DNA from: an uncultured Flavobacteriales bacterium
GTDB lineage: Bacteria; Bacteroidota; Bacteroidia; Flavobacteriales_D; Parvicellaceae
DNA length: 64,000 bases
NCBI GenBank assembly: GCA_943788115.1
Contig: CALSPA010000008.1
Coordinates: forward strand, 1-64,000
Direction of reading: 5' to 3'
Under the pieces are notes generated by a model. The model saw nothing but the letters and a program-made list of their open reading frames with translations, was not told where the DNA came from and ran no database searches. Shown in pieces: positions 1 to 7,448 of this stretch (positions within the stretch are counted from its first letter, which is position 1; each line of letters begins with the position of its first letter). A program made the position numbers and the translations under genes.

Positions 1-138
1 GCAGTTAAAGATTATTATGAATCTGAATTATTAGTTGAACATCTGATTGAAAATGAAGGAATGACGTTTAATGAATTAATGAACGATTCAATCACTTACA
101 AACACGCGTTAAAAAATTTAAACAATAGACTACAATAA
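1..138 (+). CDS. C-terminal end of an unidentified protein (5' partial)
   Basis: An open frame enters from the left edge and ends at TAA 136-138. The visible 45 residues start AVKDYYESELL and end NNRLQ. They are charged and probably helical, with no recognisable motif. The next small gene starts two bases after this stop, which suggests co-transcription. The family cannot be named from this fragment; the rest of the gene lies outside the window. Confidence 0.5.
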   Translation, partial: AVKDYYESELLVEHLIENEGMTFNELMNDSITYKHALKNLNNRLQ

Positions 139-140
139 AT

Positions 141-311
141 ATGTTAGGGATTATAGTTGGAATAGCAATTTGGCTATTTGTAGATATTTACTTAGGAATA
201 AAAGTTAAAAATATTAGCAATTCAAGTAAGCAGAGAGGGCGAAAATTCGCATTAATTGGACTAAATGTAGTTTTAGGAATTGTAGCAATTTTTATTGCTC
301 AAACAATATAA
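141..311 (+). CDS. Small two-TM membrane protein, 56 aa
   Basis: ATG 141 to TAA 309-311. The protein begins MLGIIVGIAIWLFVDIYLGI, a hydrophobic helix, followed by a polar, positively charged loop (residues about 21-36, with Lys and Arg) and a second hydrophobic helix ending FIAQTI. The start lies two bases after the upstream stop, so the two genes are probably translated from one message. It is too short for any domain call. A hairpin of two TM helices with a basic loop is common among small inner-membrane proteins. Function is unknown. Confidence 0.5.
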   Translation: MLGIIVGIAIWLFVDIYLGIKVKNISNSSKQRGRKFALIGLNVVLGIVAIFIAQTI

Positions 312-320
312 ACGAAATGC

Positions 321-506
321 CAACAATGGCTATACGTAATGCGGGTTTTCTGCTAAACGAAAGGTCAGTGCATTTAATGAAGTCCGCCAATACTTTAATT
401 TGGTATTTAAAGTGAATAAATTAAAAACAAAATATAAACTCTTGGCTACGTGCAAATTTGAAAACTCCGCTTTTCAAATCCCGCACTACGCATAGCCGGG
501 TCGTTG
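321..506. repeat. Long imperfect palindromic element (attC-like or REP-like)
   Basis: The left arm 321-345 (CAACAATGGCTATACGTAAT, then GCGGG) pairs with the right arm 480-506, whose reverse complement is CAACGACCCGGCTATGCGTA then GTGCGGG. The arms match apart from a two-base bulge and a few substitutions. The spacer is about 135 bp and holds a smaller perfect 9-bp hairpin (456-464 with 471-479). The outer ends read CAAC and GTTG. The element fills the gap before the Crp/Fnr gene. The layout resembles integron attC sites, but no integrase is in the window and the consensus core is not matched exactly. Confidence 0.6.
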
Positions 507-527
507 TAAGTAATTAGAAAATAATCA

Positions 528-1103
528 TTGCAGAACTTAATCAACAAAATAAAAAATTCGATTTCCCTATCTTCAGAAGCTGAGAAATATATCTATTCTA
601 TTGCCAAAGAAAAATTGGTCTCGAAGGGAGAAATTTTAATCCGAGAAGGTCAAACTGTAAACAAGACCTTCTATGTTGTACATGGCAGCCTTCGCTCGTT
701 TTGTATTGATAAGGAAAGCAAGGAACATACTCTACAATTTGCAATTAAAGATTGGTGGATTAGCGATTTTATGGCAATTTACAATAATGAGCCTGCTTCT
801 CTTACAGTGGAATGTATCACTGATGCAACCGTAATTGAATTTAATGCTCAAAAATTAAATGAGATCTACCTTCAATTTCCAGAATTTGAACCTTTTCAAA
901 GAAAAAACTTAGAACGGCATTTAGTTAGTTTGCATAAAAGAATCCTAAACCAATTGCAATTAAGTGCTCTGGAGAGATACAATTTGTTCCTTGAACAATA
1001 CCCTAATATTGAACAACACATTGCCAATTACCACATAGCATCTTATTTAGGTATAACTCAACAAAGTCTGAGTCGAGTGCGAGCAGAAATAGCAAAAAAA
1101 TAG
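528..1103 (+). CDS. Crp/Fnr family transcriptional regulator
   Basis: 191 aa with a cyclic-nucleotide-binding-like beta roll over residues about 15-120 (GEILIREGQTVNKTFYVVHG, the usual glycine pattern) and a C-terminal winged helix-turn-helix ending IASYLGITQQSLSRVRAEI. It lacks the N-terminal cysteines of oxygen-sensing FNR, so the signal is unknown. The only start that fits is TTG at 528, since no in-frame ATG lies upstream within the palindromic element. It precedes hchA and a nitroreductase in the same orientation, so it may regulate them in response to an electrophile or redox signal; that is inference. In Bacteroidota this family often controls adjacent stress genes. Confidence 0.85.
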   Translation: MQNLINKIKNSISLSSEAEKYIYSIAKEKLVSKGEILIREGQTVNKTFYVVHGSLRSFCIDKESKEHTLQFAIKDWWISDFMAIYNNEPASLTVECITDATVIEFNAQKLNEIYLQFPEFEPFQRKNLERHLVSLHKRILNQLQLSALERYNLFLEQYPNIEQHIANYHIASYLGITQQSLSRVRAEIAKK

Positions 1104-1179
1104 ATTTATTATCATAGGGTAATTTTTATCCAATAACACTCTCCTACTTTTGATATTGAAATCAAAAAATACAAAAGTT

Positions 1180-2034
1180 ATGCTTAAAAAAATATTGGGT
1201 TTTGCTCCAAAATTGGAATCAGACGGATCATACAGCCCATCCAAAATGGCTTTAAAGATGGGAGTATCTGACAAAACAGATTTTAAAAATATCACTTATC
1301 AAAAATACCATGGTAAAAAATCAAAAATTCTGGTCATTTTCACAGAAGAAAAGAATTTAAAAATGAAAAACGGTAAATTTTTCTCCACAGGAAATCACCC
1401 AGTAGAAGCTTTGTTACCTATGCTTCATTTGAAAAATGCAGGATTTGAATTTGAAATTGCCACTCCAACAGGAAAACCTGTAGTTTTTGAAATGTGGGCT
1501 TTCCCTGAAAAAGATGAACATGTAAATGCCATCTACAATGAAAACAAAGCAAGCTTTGAAAAGCCGCTTAAGCTTTCTGAATTCATTAAGTCTTCATTTG
1601 ATCATTCAGAATCGTATGCTGCTGTTTTTGTTCCAGGTGGACATGGCGCAATGATTGGTATCCCTGAAGATAAAAATGTGGCGACAATTCTAAGGTGGGC
1701 AAATGAAAAAGATTTATTTACAATTAGCCTATGTCATGGACCCGGAGCATTCTTATCAACCACTTTGAATAATCAAGAGTTCTTATACAAAGGATATAAT
1801 ATGGCCGTATTTCCAGATTCAGTTGACAATAAAACACCAATGTTCGGATATCTTCCTGGAAAAATGCCATATGGCCTAAGTGAAAAATTAAAAAATCTCG
1901 GTGTCAATTTGATGAACACTAAAATGGATAAAACCGTTTGTGTTGATAGAAGGTTAATTACTGGATCCAGTCCACTAGCATCAAATGAATTAGGGAAACT
2001 TGCAGCGAATACTTTATTGAAAGAATTAAACTAA
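1180..2034 (+). CDS. hchA: Hsp31-type DJ-1/PfpI protein (chaperone / glyoxalase III / deglycase)
   Basis: 284 aa. The nucleophile elbow LCHGPGAFL places the cysteine at residue 185 when translation starts at ATG 1180, the same number as in E. coli HchA. This supports that start over the TTG at 1150. HPVEAL supplies candidate metal-binding His and Glu, and VPGGHGAMIG is the typical DJ-1 superfamily loop. The family converts methylglyoxal to lactate without cofactor and acts as a holding chaperone; deglycase activity is debated. It lies 76 bases after the Crp/Fnr gene and three bases before a nitroreductase, so a small carbonyl/electrophile-stress operon is likely. Cytoplasmic. Confidence 0.9.
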   Translation: MLKKILGFAPKLESDGSYSPSKMALKMGVSDKTDFKNITYQKYHGKKSKILVIFTEEKNLKMKNGKFFSTGNHPVEALLPMLHLKNAGFEFEIATPTGKPVVFEMWAFPEKDEHVNAIYNENKASFEKPLKLSEFIKSSFDHSESYAAVFVPGGHGAMIGIPEDKNVATILRWANEKDLFTISLCHGPGAFLSTTLNNQEFLYKGYNMAVFPDSVDNKTPMFGYLPGKMPYGLSEKLKNLGVNLMNTKMDKTVCVDRRLITGSSPLASNELGKLAANTLLKELN

Positions 2035-2037
2035 AAA

Positions 2038-2670
2038 ATGGAATTACTAGATAAACTCAACTGGCGTTATGCCACAAAGGCCATGAATGGTCAAAAAATA
2101 CCTCAAGAAAAAATTGATAATATCATAGAAGCGATATCACTTGCACCAACTTCAAGTGGTTTACAACCTTTTGAAGTATTTGTTATTACTAATCAAGAGG
2201 TAAAAGATAAAATTAAGCCAATCGCATGGAATCAGTCTGTGGTCTCAGATTGCTCTCACTTATTAGTCTTTGCGGCTTGGGACACATATACTGAAGAGAG
2301 AATTAACAAGATGTTTGACTTAGTTAATGAAGTTAGAGGGTTTAAAAATGAAGGATGGGAAAATTACAGGCAGATGCTTTTGAAAGGATATCCTTCAAGA
2401 GATCCTGAAATAAATTTCAATCATGCAGCAAAACAAGCTTATATCGCTTTTTCACAAGCTATTACAGCTGCAGCATTTGAACAAGTTGATGCTACACCAA
2501 TGGAAGGTTTTGATGCTAACGCATTGGATGAAATCTTAAACCTAAAGGAAAAAGGATTAAGAAGCTGTGTTTTGCTTCCCTTGGGATACAGGGACACAGA
2601 AAATGATTGGTTAGTCAACCTTAAAAAAGTTAGGAAAAGTAGAGAAGATTTAATTACTGAAGTAGAATAA
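2038..2670 (+). CDS. NAD(P)H-dependent nitroreductase family flavoprotein
   Basis: 210 aa, typical length for NfsB/YdgI-type nitroreductases. The N-terminus carries the FMN-contact region (RYATKAM, then LAPTSSGLQPFEVFVI), and the C-terminal half has LRSCVLLPLGYRD, matching the conserved glycine-rich stretch before the last strand. These enzymes bind FMN as dimers and reduce nitroaromatics, quinones or flavins. The start ATG is three bases after the hchA stop (translational coupling), and a hairpin plus T-run follows within 35 bases. Role in electrophile detoxification with hchA is inferred from context. Confidence 0.88.
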   Translation: MELLDKLNWRYATKAMNGQKIPQEKIDNIIEAISLAPTSSGLQPFEVFVITNQEVKDKIKPIAWNQSVVSDCSHLLVFAAWDTYTEERINKMFDLVNEVRGFKNEGWENYRQMLLKGYPSRDPEINFNHAAKQAYIAFSQAITAAAFEQVDATPMEGFDANALDEILNLKEKGLRSCVLLPLGYRDTENDWLVNLKKVRKSREDLITEVE

Positions 2671-2680
2671 AAACTACTTA

Positions 2681-2805
2681 CAACAAGGTATAAAAGCAAT
2701 AGCGGTTTGGGAGTAATCTCAAACCGTTTTTTCTTTTAATTCACTATTTTTGTAACTAAAAGTAAGTGCACATAAATCCGCAACTGCTTTTATACAAACC
2801 GTTAG
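2681..2805. repeat. Imperfect inverted repeat with CAAC/GTTAG ends (attC-like)
   Basis: Arm 2681-2705 (containing GTATAAAAGCAATAGCGG) pairs with arm 2778-2805 (reverse complement contains GTATAAAAGCAGTTGCGG); 16 of 18 core bases pair. The outer ends read CAAC and GTTAG. It starts 11 bases after the nitroreductase stop. Its right end is also the left arm of the next inverted repeat (2799-2882), so the elements are chained. Confidence 0.6.
2703..2737 (+). terminator. Intrinsic terminator after the nitroreductase gene
   Basis: A 7-bp stem CGGTTTG/CAAACCG (2703-2709 with 2720-2726) with a 10-base loop is followed directly by TTTTTTCTTTT. It lies 32 bases after the stop of the Crp/Fnr-hchA-nitroreductase group and would end that transcript. 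It sits inside the larger palindrome 2681-2805. Confidence 0.65.
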
Positions 2806-2882
2806 CTCCAATTCCACTTTGTGGAACTTAAATCCTTTCAGGCTATCGCCTTCTCAGTCTTCAAGTAAATTGGAGCTAACGG
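2799..2882. repeat. Perfect 15-bp inverted repeat (54-base loop)
   Basis: CCGTTAGCTCCAATT (2799-2813) is exactly reversed and complemented at 2868-2882. The loop begins with a small hairpin CCACTTTGTGG (2814-2824) whose reverse complement appears again at 2920-2930. No open frame of note is present. This is the middle unit of a chain of palindromes occupying 2681-3146. Confidence 0.7.
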
Positions 2883-3146
2883 CCTTGCAAACCAAATTGC
2901 CAATCTTAATGTTTCTAATCCACAAAGTGGGACATCGAGTCAAAACTCTAGCTAACATAATGCAAACGTAATTTGGAACTTGTCTTCGTACTCTTTAAAT
3001 TAATAAATGATGACTTGATCCTTTCATTACATGAAAGGTCAAGATAGCCAATACTCATGATGCTGTCTATTTTTTATCATTTCGCATTGTCATTCATCTT
3101 TTGTAATTTCCGTACTCAAACAAGAACTACGTTTGCAAGGCCGTTA
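2877..3146. repeat. Perfect 16-bp inverted repeat enclosing an internal hairpin
   Basis: TAACGGCCTTGCAAAC (2877-2892) pairs perfectly with GTTTGCAAGGCCGTTA (3131-3146). The left arm overlaps the right arm of the preceding repeat. Inside lies a strong hairpin, 3014-3027 with 3031-3043 (13 pairs, one bulged T, loop TAC). The right end is 14 bases before the methyltransferase start. With its neighbours it accounts for the 490-bp gene-free stretch 2671-3160; I see no coding sequence in that stretch. Confidence 0.7.
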
Positions 3147-3160
3147 ACCTAGAAATATAA

Positions 3161-3997
3161 ATGGATTCAGAAGCAAATTATATAGATATAAACCGTCACT
3201 CATGGAACAACAGAACGGATGCTCACATTAAATCGGAATTTTATGATCTTGAAGGATTTTATAATGGAAGAACCTCATTAAATGGCATAGAGTTAAACTT
3301 GCTTGGAGATTTAAATGGTAAATCAATTTTGCACTTACAATGTCATTTTGGTCAAGACAGTATTTCATTAAGTAGACTTGGTGCAAAAGTCACTGGTGTT
3401 GATTTATCAGACAAAGCAATCAACAAAGCAAAACAAATAGCAAGAGATTTAAAAACTAACACAAATTTCATTTGTTGTGATATTTATGATTTGCCAAATC
3501 AGTTAGATGAACAGTTTGATATAATATTCACAAGCTATGGTGTTATAGGATGGTTACACGATTTAAACAAATGGGCAAAAATAATTTCTAGATTTCTAAA
3601 ACCGAATGGACAATTTGTCTTTGTAGAGTTTCACCCTTTCGTATGGATGTTTGATGATAATTTTAAAAAAATAAAATATAATTATTTCAATTCTGGAGCA
3701 ATTATAGAAAGTGAAGACGGCACTTATGCAGATAAGTCTGCAGATATAAATCAAGAATATGTAATGTGGAATCATAGCTTAAGTGAAGTAATAAATAGCT
3801 TGATCCAAAATGAACTTGAAATAAATTCTCTTGATGAATTTGATTATTCACCTTACAATATCTTTGACAATAGTTTAAAAATTGAAGAAAAGAAATACAG
3901 AATAGAACATTTGGAAAACAAAATTCCTATGGTTTATTCAATAATAGCTGCAAAAACAGCTAACACAGTCAAAACTAAATTGAATAACTTAGTTTAG
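3161..3997 (+). CDS. Class I SAM-dependent methyltransferase
   Basis: 278 aa. Motif I reads LHLQCHFGQDSISLSRLGAK and the acidic end of strand 2 is VTGVDLS. Later strands include FDIIFTSYGVIGWL and GQFVFVEFHPF. This is the Methyltransf_25/UbiE-like fold; the substrate cannot be told. The gene stands alone between a GGCCGTTAACC palindrome end just upstream (about 3139-3149) and CAACGTTAGCTTCAAG just downstream (about 4002-4017), with no obvious promoter of its own. That arrangement is like an integron cassette or a repeat-bounded accessory gene. Cytoplasmic. Confidence 0.8.
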   Translation: MDSEANYIDINRHSWNNRTDAHIKSEFYDLEGFYNGRTSLNGIELNLLGDLNGKSILHLQCHFGQDSISLSRLGAKVTGVDLSDKAINKAKQIARDLKTNTNFICCDIYDLPNQLDEQFDIIFTSYGVIGWLHDLNKWAKIISRFLKPNGQFVFVEFHPFVWMFDDNFKKIKYNYFNSGAIIESEDGTYADKSADINQEYVMWNHSLSEVINSLIQNELEINSLDEFDYSPYNIFDNSLKIEEKKYRIEHLENKIPMVYSIIAAKTANTVKTKLNNLV

Positions 3998-4033
3998 ACG
4001 CAACGTTAGCTTCAAGCCACTAATGAAAATAAA

Positions 4034-5449
4034 ATGCTCTTTAATTCCATTATTTTTTTCATCTTCTTATCAATTATTCTTCCCATATATTACTTGTTAC
4101 CAAGGAAAATTCAGCGAAATAGCTTCTTACTAATCGCTAGCTACTTTTTTTATGGATACTGGGATTGGAAATTTTGTCTACTTCTAGCTACATCCACCAT
4201 AGTAGACTATTTTCTAGGAATACAAATAGAGAAGAATAAAACACAGTTAAAAAAGAAAGCCCTACTAATTGTTAGTTTAGTAACCAATTTAGGAATATTA
4301 GGCTTCTTTAAATATTTCAACTTTTTCATAGACAGTTTTAGTGAAATGGTTGGACAATTCGGTTATAGTCCTGATTATTTACATTTAAACATTATTCTGC
4401 CGGTTGGTATTTCCTTTTACACCTTTCAAACGCTTTCATACTCTATCGATATATACCGAGGAAGTTTAAAGCCAACACGAAACTTTATTGACTTTGCTCT
4501 TTTTGTTGCTTTTTTCCCTCAATTAGTAGCTGGACCAATTGAAAAAGCCAGAGACTTATTACCACAAATAAGTAGCAAGAGAATCCCCACAAAAAAGCAA
4601 CTATCGGAAGGAGTCATTTTAATAGTGACAGGGCTTTTTAGAAAAGTAATGATTGGAGATGTAAGCGGTAGATATGTTGACAATATCCTAAACGATATGA
4701 GCTACTATCATTCAAGTGAACTGCTTTTTGCAATGTTCTTATTTTCCATACAGATATATTGTGATTTTTCCGGTTATAGTAAAATGGCAAGAGGATGTGC
4801 AAAACTATTGGGGTTTGAGTTATCCATTAACTTCGAACAGCCATATTTATCAAACAACATCACTGATTTTTGGAGAAGATGGCACATTTCACTTTCATCT
4901 TGGTTAAAAGAATATTTGTACTTCTCTTTAGGAGGAAACAGAAAAGGCCCTGTAAGAACAAAATTTAATCTATTTACAACAATGCTACTTGGAGGATTGT
5001 GGCACGGAGCAGGAATGAACTTCATTATTTGGGGAGGACTGCATGGTATATACCTTTCAGTTCATAAATGGTATATGGGAAACCTAAATGTACCAAAACT
5101 TCCAAACACAATTCCTATTAAAATATTGAAAGTAATCATTACACTATTTTTCGTACAATTTGCTTGGGTCTTCTTTCGATTATCTAGCATGGATGAAATC
5201 TTCTTTTTCTTTCAAAAAATAATTTATTGGGAATCAAGTGACTTAACTCCCAAATTATTATCTATTTACCTTACTTTTTCTATTATGGTATTGACATTGG
5301 ACATAGTAGAATTCAAACTAAAAAATCATACTTTTTTAATTCTTGCCAACCCATTATTGAGATACGGAATATTAATCATTCTTTTTACAGTCTCATTGTT
5401 ATATATATATCAAGTTGAGGCCCTTCCATTTATTTATTTTCAATTTTAA
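4034..5449 (+). CDS. MBOAT family O-acyltransferase (AlgI/DltB type)
   Basis: 471 aa with many membrane helices. The start MLFNSIIFFIFL and FYGYWDWKF, FPQLVAGPIEKA and FWRRWHISLSSWL are family hallmarks. The conserved active-site histidine is in GGLWHGAGMNF (residue 324). Such proteins pass acyl groups, usually acetyl, across the membrane to extracytoplasmic polysaccharide or lipid acceptors, typically with an SGNH-fold partner; the next gene encodes one. The start is 14 bases after the repeat end that follows the methyltransferase. The acceptor is unknown, since no polysaccharide locus is present here. Confidence 0.9.
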   Translation: MLFNSIIFFIFLSIILPIYYLLPRKIQRNSFLLIASYFFYGYWDWKFCLLLATSTIVDYFLGIQIEKNKTQLKKKALLIVSLVTNLGILGFFKYFNFFIDSFSEMVGQFGYSPDYLHLNIILPVGISFYTFQTLSYSIDIYRGSLKPTRNFIDFALFVAFFPQLVAGPIEKARDLLPQISSKRIPTKKQLSEGVILIVTGLFRKVMIGDVSGRYVDNILNDMSYYHSSELLFAMFLFSIQIYCDFSGYSKMARGCAKLLGFELSINFEQPYLSNNITDFWRRWHISLSSWLKEYLYFSLGGNRKGPVRTKFNLFTTMLLGGLWHGAGMNFIIWGGLHGIYLSVHKWYMGNLNVPKLPNTIPIKILKVIITLFFVQFAWVFFRLSSMDEIFFFFQKIIYWESSDLTPKLLSIYLTFSIMVLTLDIVEFKLKNHTFLILANPLLRYGILIILFTVSLLYIYQVEALPFIYFQF

Positions 5450-5460
5450 TCTAGTTAGAC

Positions 5461-6501
5461 ATGAAAAAAGCACTAGCAAATATTGGAATAATAGTAATAG
5501 TCATAGTATTAATGGATATCTACCTTAATAAAGCAGGTATCGTTTCTTTAAGCGAATATGAGTTCAATCCTAAAACTGGAATTAGCTATAGAGATATGGA
5601 TTACAAAGTTATTTTCAATGAAGGCTTCTCAATAAAATCATACAACCGTAAAGAGTTATATTCTGTTTCTGACAGCACAAATAGTTCATTTAAAATCGCA
5701 CTTATTGGTGATTCATACGTAAAAGCCGACCAAGTATTTAACCGTCAGCATTTTGGGCAAATAATGAAATCGCACCTAAATTTAAATAGTGAAGTTAAGG
5801 TGATTAACTACGGATATAACGGAAGTGATCTAAAACAAATGTATGCTACTCAAAAATTTATAGTTGACCCAACCGATCCTGATTTAATTCTTTACTTTTT
5901 GTCCAATCAAGATTTTAGTTACAATAAGTTTATTGATCCACTCTTAGCTCATATTGATGACTCAGGAAACAATTTAAACATCATTAATGAGTTTGAACAA
6001 ACTAAGATTAATTCCTATAAGATTACCAGTATAATCAAACAAAATTCCTCAATAGTTAACCTTCTTTTAAATAGCGTTAAACACTATAAAGAAAAAGGAT
6101 TGCTACCCGCCCTGGCTGGGAAGTTTTATTCGCAAAAAAGTTCATCAAAACATAATCAATTATCCGAAGGCTCAAAAACCCGGAAGAACCTAATGACTAA
6201 GACACCACCTACTATTGAACAGATTTTAAAGACTATTGATGAGTCTAAAGTTATCTTTGTAAGTATAGATCAAAACAAGTTATCCAGCGAATTTACTTCG
6301 TCAATTAGAGAAAATAATATACGACTTATAGAATTAAATCCATTACTAGATTCTTTAAATAGTAATCAAATCAACCCATATTACTGGAAAGTCTCTAGAA
6401 TGTCTGGGCACTGGAACAAAAAAGCACATCAAGAAATTGGCATTTATCTCGCCTCAGAATTAAAAAAAATATTAAGTACAACAAAACCTAAAACGCGTTA
6501 A
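5461..6501 (+). CDS. Membrane-anchored SGNH-hydrolase-like protein, partner of the MBOAT
   Basis: 346 aa. An N-terminal hydrophobic segment (residues about 5-22) anchors or exports it. LIGDSY puts a candidate nucleophile at Ser85, and INYGYNGSD resembles the block with the oxyanion glycine. SGHWNKKAH near the C-terminus (His317, with His323) resembles the catalytic His block, as in AlgX/AlgJ/DltD-type proteins. It follows the MBOAT gene by 11 bases. The pair probably forms an O-acylation system in which the MBOAT supplies the acyl group and this protein transfers it in the periplasm; the role is inferred from architecture and neighbourhood. Confidence 0.72.
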   Translation: MKKALANIGIIVIVIVLMDIYLNKAGIVSLSEYEFNPKTGISYRDMDYKVIFNEGFSIKSYNRKELYSVSDSTNSSFKIALIGDSYVKADQVFNRQHFGQIMKSHLNLNSEVKVINYGYNGSDLKQMYATQKFIVDPTDPDLILYFLSNQDFSYNKFIDPLLAHIDDSGNNLNIINEFEQTKINSYKITSIIKQNSSIVNLLLNSVKHYKEKGLLPALAGKFYSQKSSSKHNQLSEGSKTRKNLMTKTPPTIEQILKTIDESKVIFVSIDQNKLSSEFTSSIRENNIRLIELNPLLDSLNSNQINPYYWKVSRMSGHWNKKAHQEIGIYLASELKKILSTTKPKTR

Positions 6502-6557
6502 AGCACAGTTTAGCATGAACGTTGAATTTAATTAAGTGAAATCTTGATCCTTTGATT

Positions 6558-7307
6558 TCAATCACAATCTACACTTGAAATCTGAATTTCACTGCCTGAG
6601 CCATCAGTATATACAAAACAGACAAATGACTTATTGTGTTCTATTTCAATGCCTTGAATTAACCACTTGAAGCGGCAACTTTGTTTATCAACGAGCCTAA
6701 TATCAGTAACCATGTAATTTAGCTCCTTACACATTTTTCGCACCTTCATTTTTGATTTATTCTCTGAGCACATCATCTGGCGTTTCATTTCTTCACGCTG
6801 TTTATTAGACATGGGTTTAAGATCTCTTTCAATAGGGGGGCCTAGCCCACTCCATCCTGGTTCCAACACCATGATACCTGGATAGCTATTCTTGACTACG
6901 GCAGTAGACAAATTCAATTCTTTAATGCCAATACTTGATCCATTGATGTATACTTCTCTCAAGCTGGTCCTGAGTTCCGTCACGTCAGGCGGTCCAATTA
7001 ACCCACAAGCTTTTGCCAATAAGGACATATCTTCACCTGGTCCAATACTGAAATCAAGAACGCTTTGAAGGCATGTGATTTTTTCATCTCCACTCTTCGG
7101 ACCAACCCATAGTTTGACTCGTAATTCATCTGTTCCGGTATTACGAACATTAACAAGATAAGCATACTGGTTTTTCTGATGATAAATTGTACGCTGTACG
7201 TCTTTAATCGAAATGATGATAGGCACATCATATTTAGGAGTTGTTTCTACACAGCTCGAGGAAAGAATAGTGAGAAGGATTGTAAGAGAGAATACTAATT
7301 TCTTCAT
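6558..7307 (-). CDS. Lipoprotein of unknown function
   Basis: 249 aa. The signal peptide ends in lipobox LSSSC (Cys19), so it is probably an outer-membrane or periplasmic lipoprotein. The mature part has a beta-rich first half (YAYLVNVRNTGTDELRVKL) and several cysteines (CLQ, ACGL, MMC, RKMC, QSC, FVC, VDCD) that could form disulfides. No family recognised. By eye its base composition is richer in G and C than its neighbours, which may indicate recent acquisition. It is convergent with the SGNH gene and has no obvious operon partner. Confidence 0.75.
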   Translation of the reverse strand: MKKLVFSLTILLTILSSSCVETTPKYDVPIIISIKDVQRTIYHQKNQYAYLVNVRNTGTDELRVKLWVGPKSGDEKITCLQSVLDFSIGPGEDMSLLAKACGLIGPPDVTELRTSLREVYINGSSIGIKELNLSTAVVKNSYPGIMVLEPGWSGLGPPIERDLKPMSNKQREEMKRQMMCSENKSKMKVRKMCKELNYMVTDIRLVDKQSCRFKWLIQGIEIEHNKSFVCFVYTDGSGSEIQISSVDCD

Positions 7308-7366
7308 GATATAGTTTAACTTATTTAAATACTAATAAAGTCATTTTTTTAAAAGGAAATACCGAG

Positions 7367-7440
7367 TGGAGAAGATGGGAGTCGAACCCACGACCTCTTG
7401 ACTGCCAGTCAAGCGCTCTAGCCAGCTGAGCTACATCCCC
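7367..7440 (-). tRNA. tRNA-Ala (anticodon GGC)
   Basis: Read on the minus strand from 7440, the acceptor GGGGATG pairs with CTTCTCC and includes the G3-U70 pair that marks alanine tRNAs. The D arm is GCTC/GAGC, the anticodon stem CTTGA/TCAAG encloses loop CTGGCAG (anticodon GGC), and the T arm is GTGGG-TTCGACT-CCCAT. The discriminator base is A. CCA is not encoded. 74 nt including the discriminator. Confidence 0.96.
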
Positions 7441-7448
7441 ATAAAAAA

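Noticed and set aside
1150..1179. Earlier TTG start for hchA
   Set aside because: Starting at ATG 1180 places the nucleophile at Cys185 as in E. coli HchA, and the extra ten residues have no counterpart in the family.
2681..4020. Confident integron array
   Set aside because: No integrase is in the window, the core does not match GTTRRRY, and one inverted repeat spans 270 bp, longer than usual attC sites. It is reported only as attC-like.
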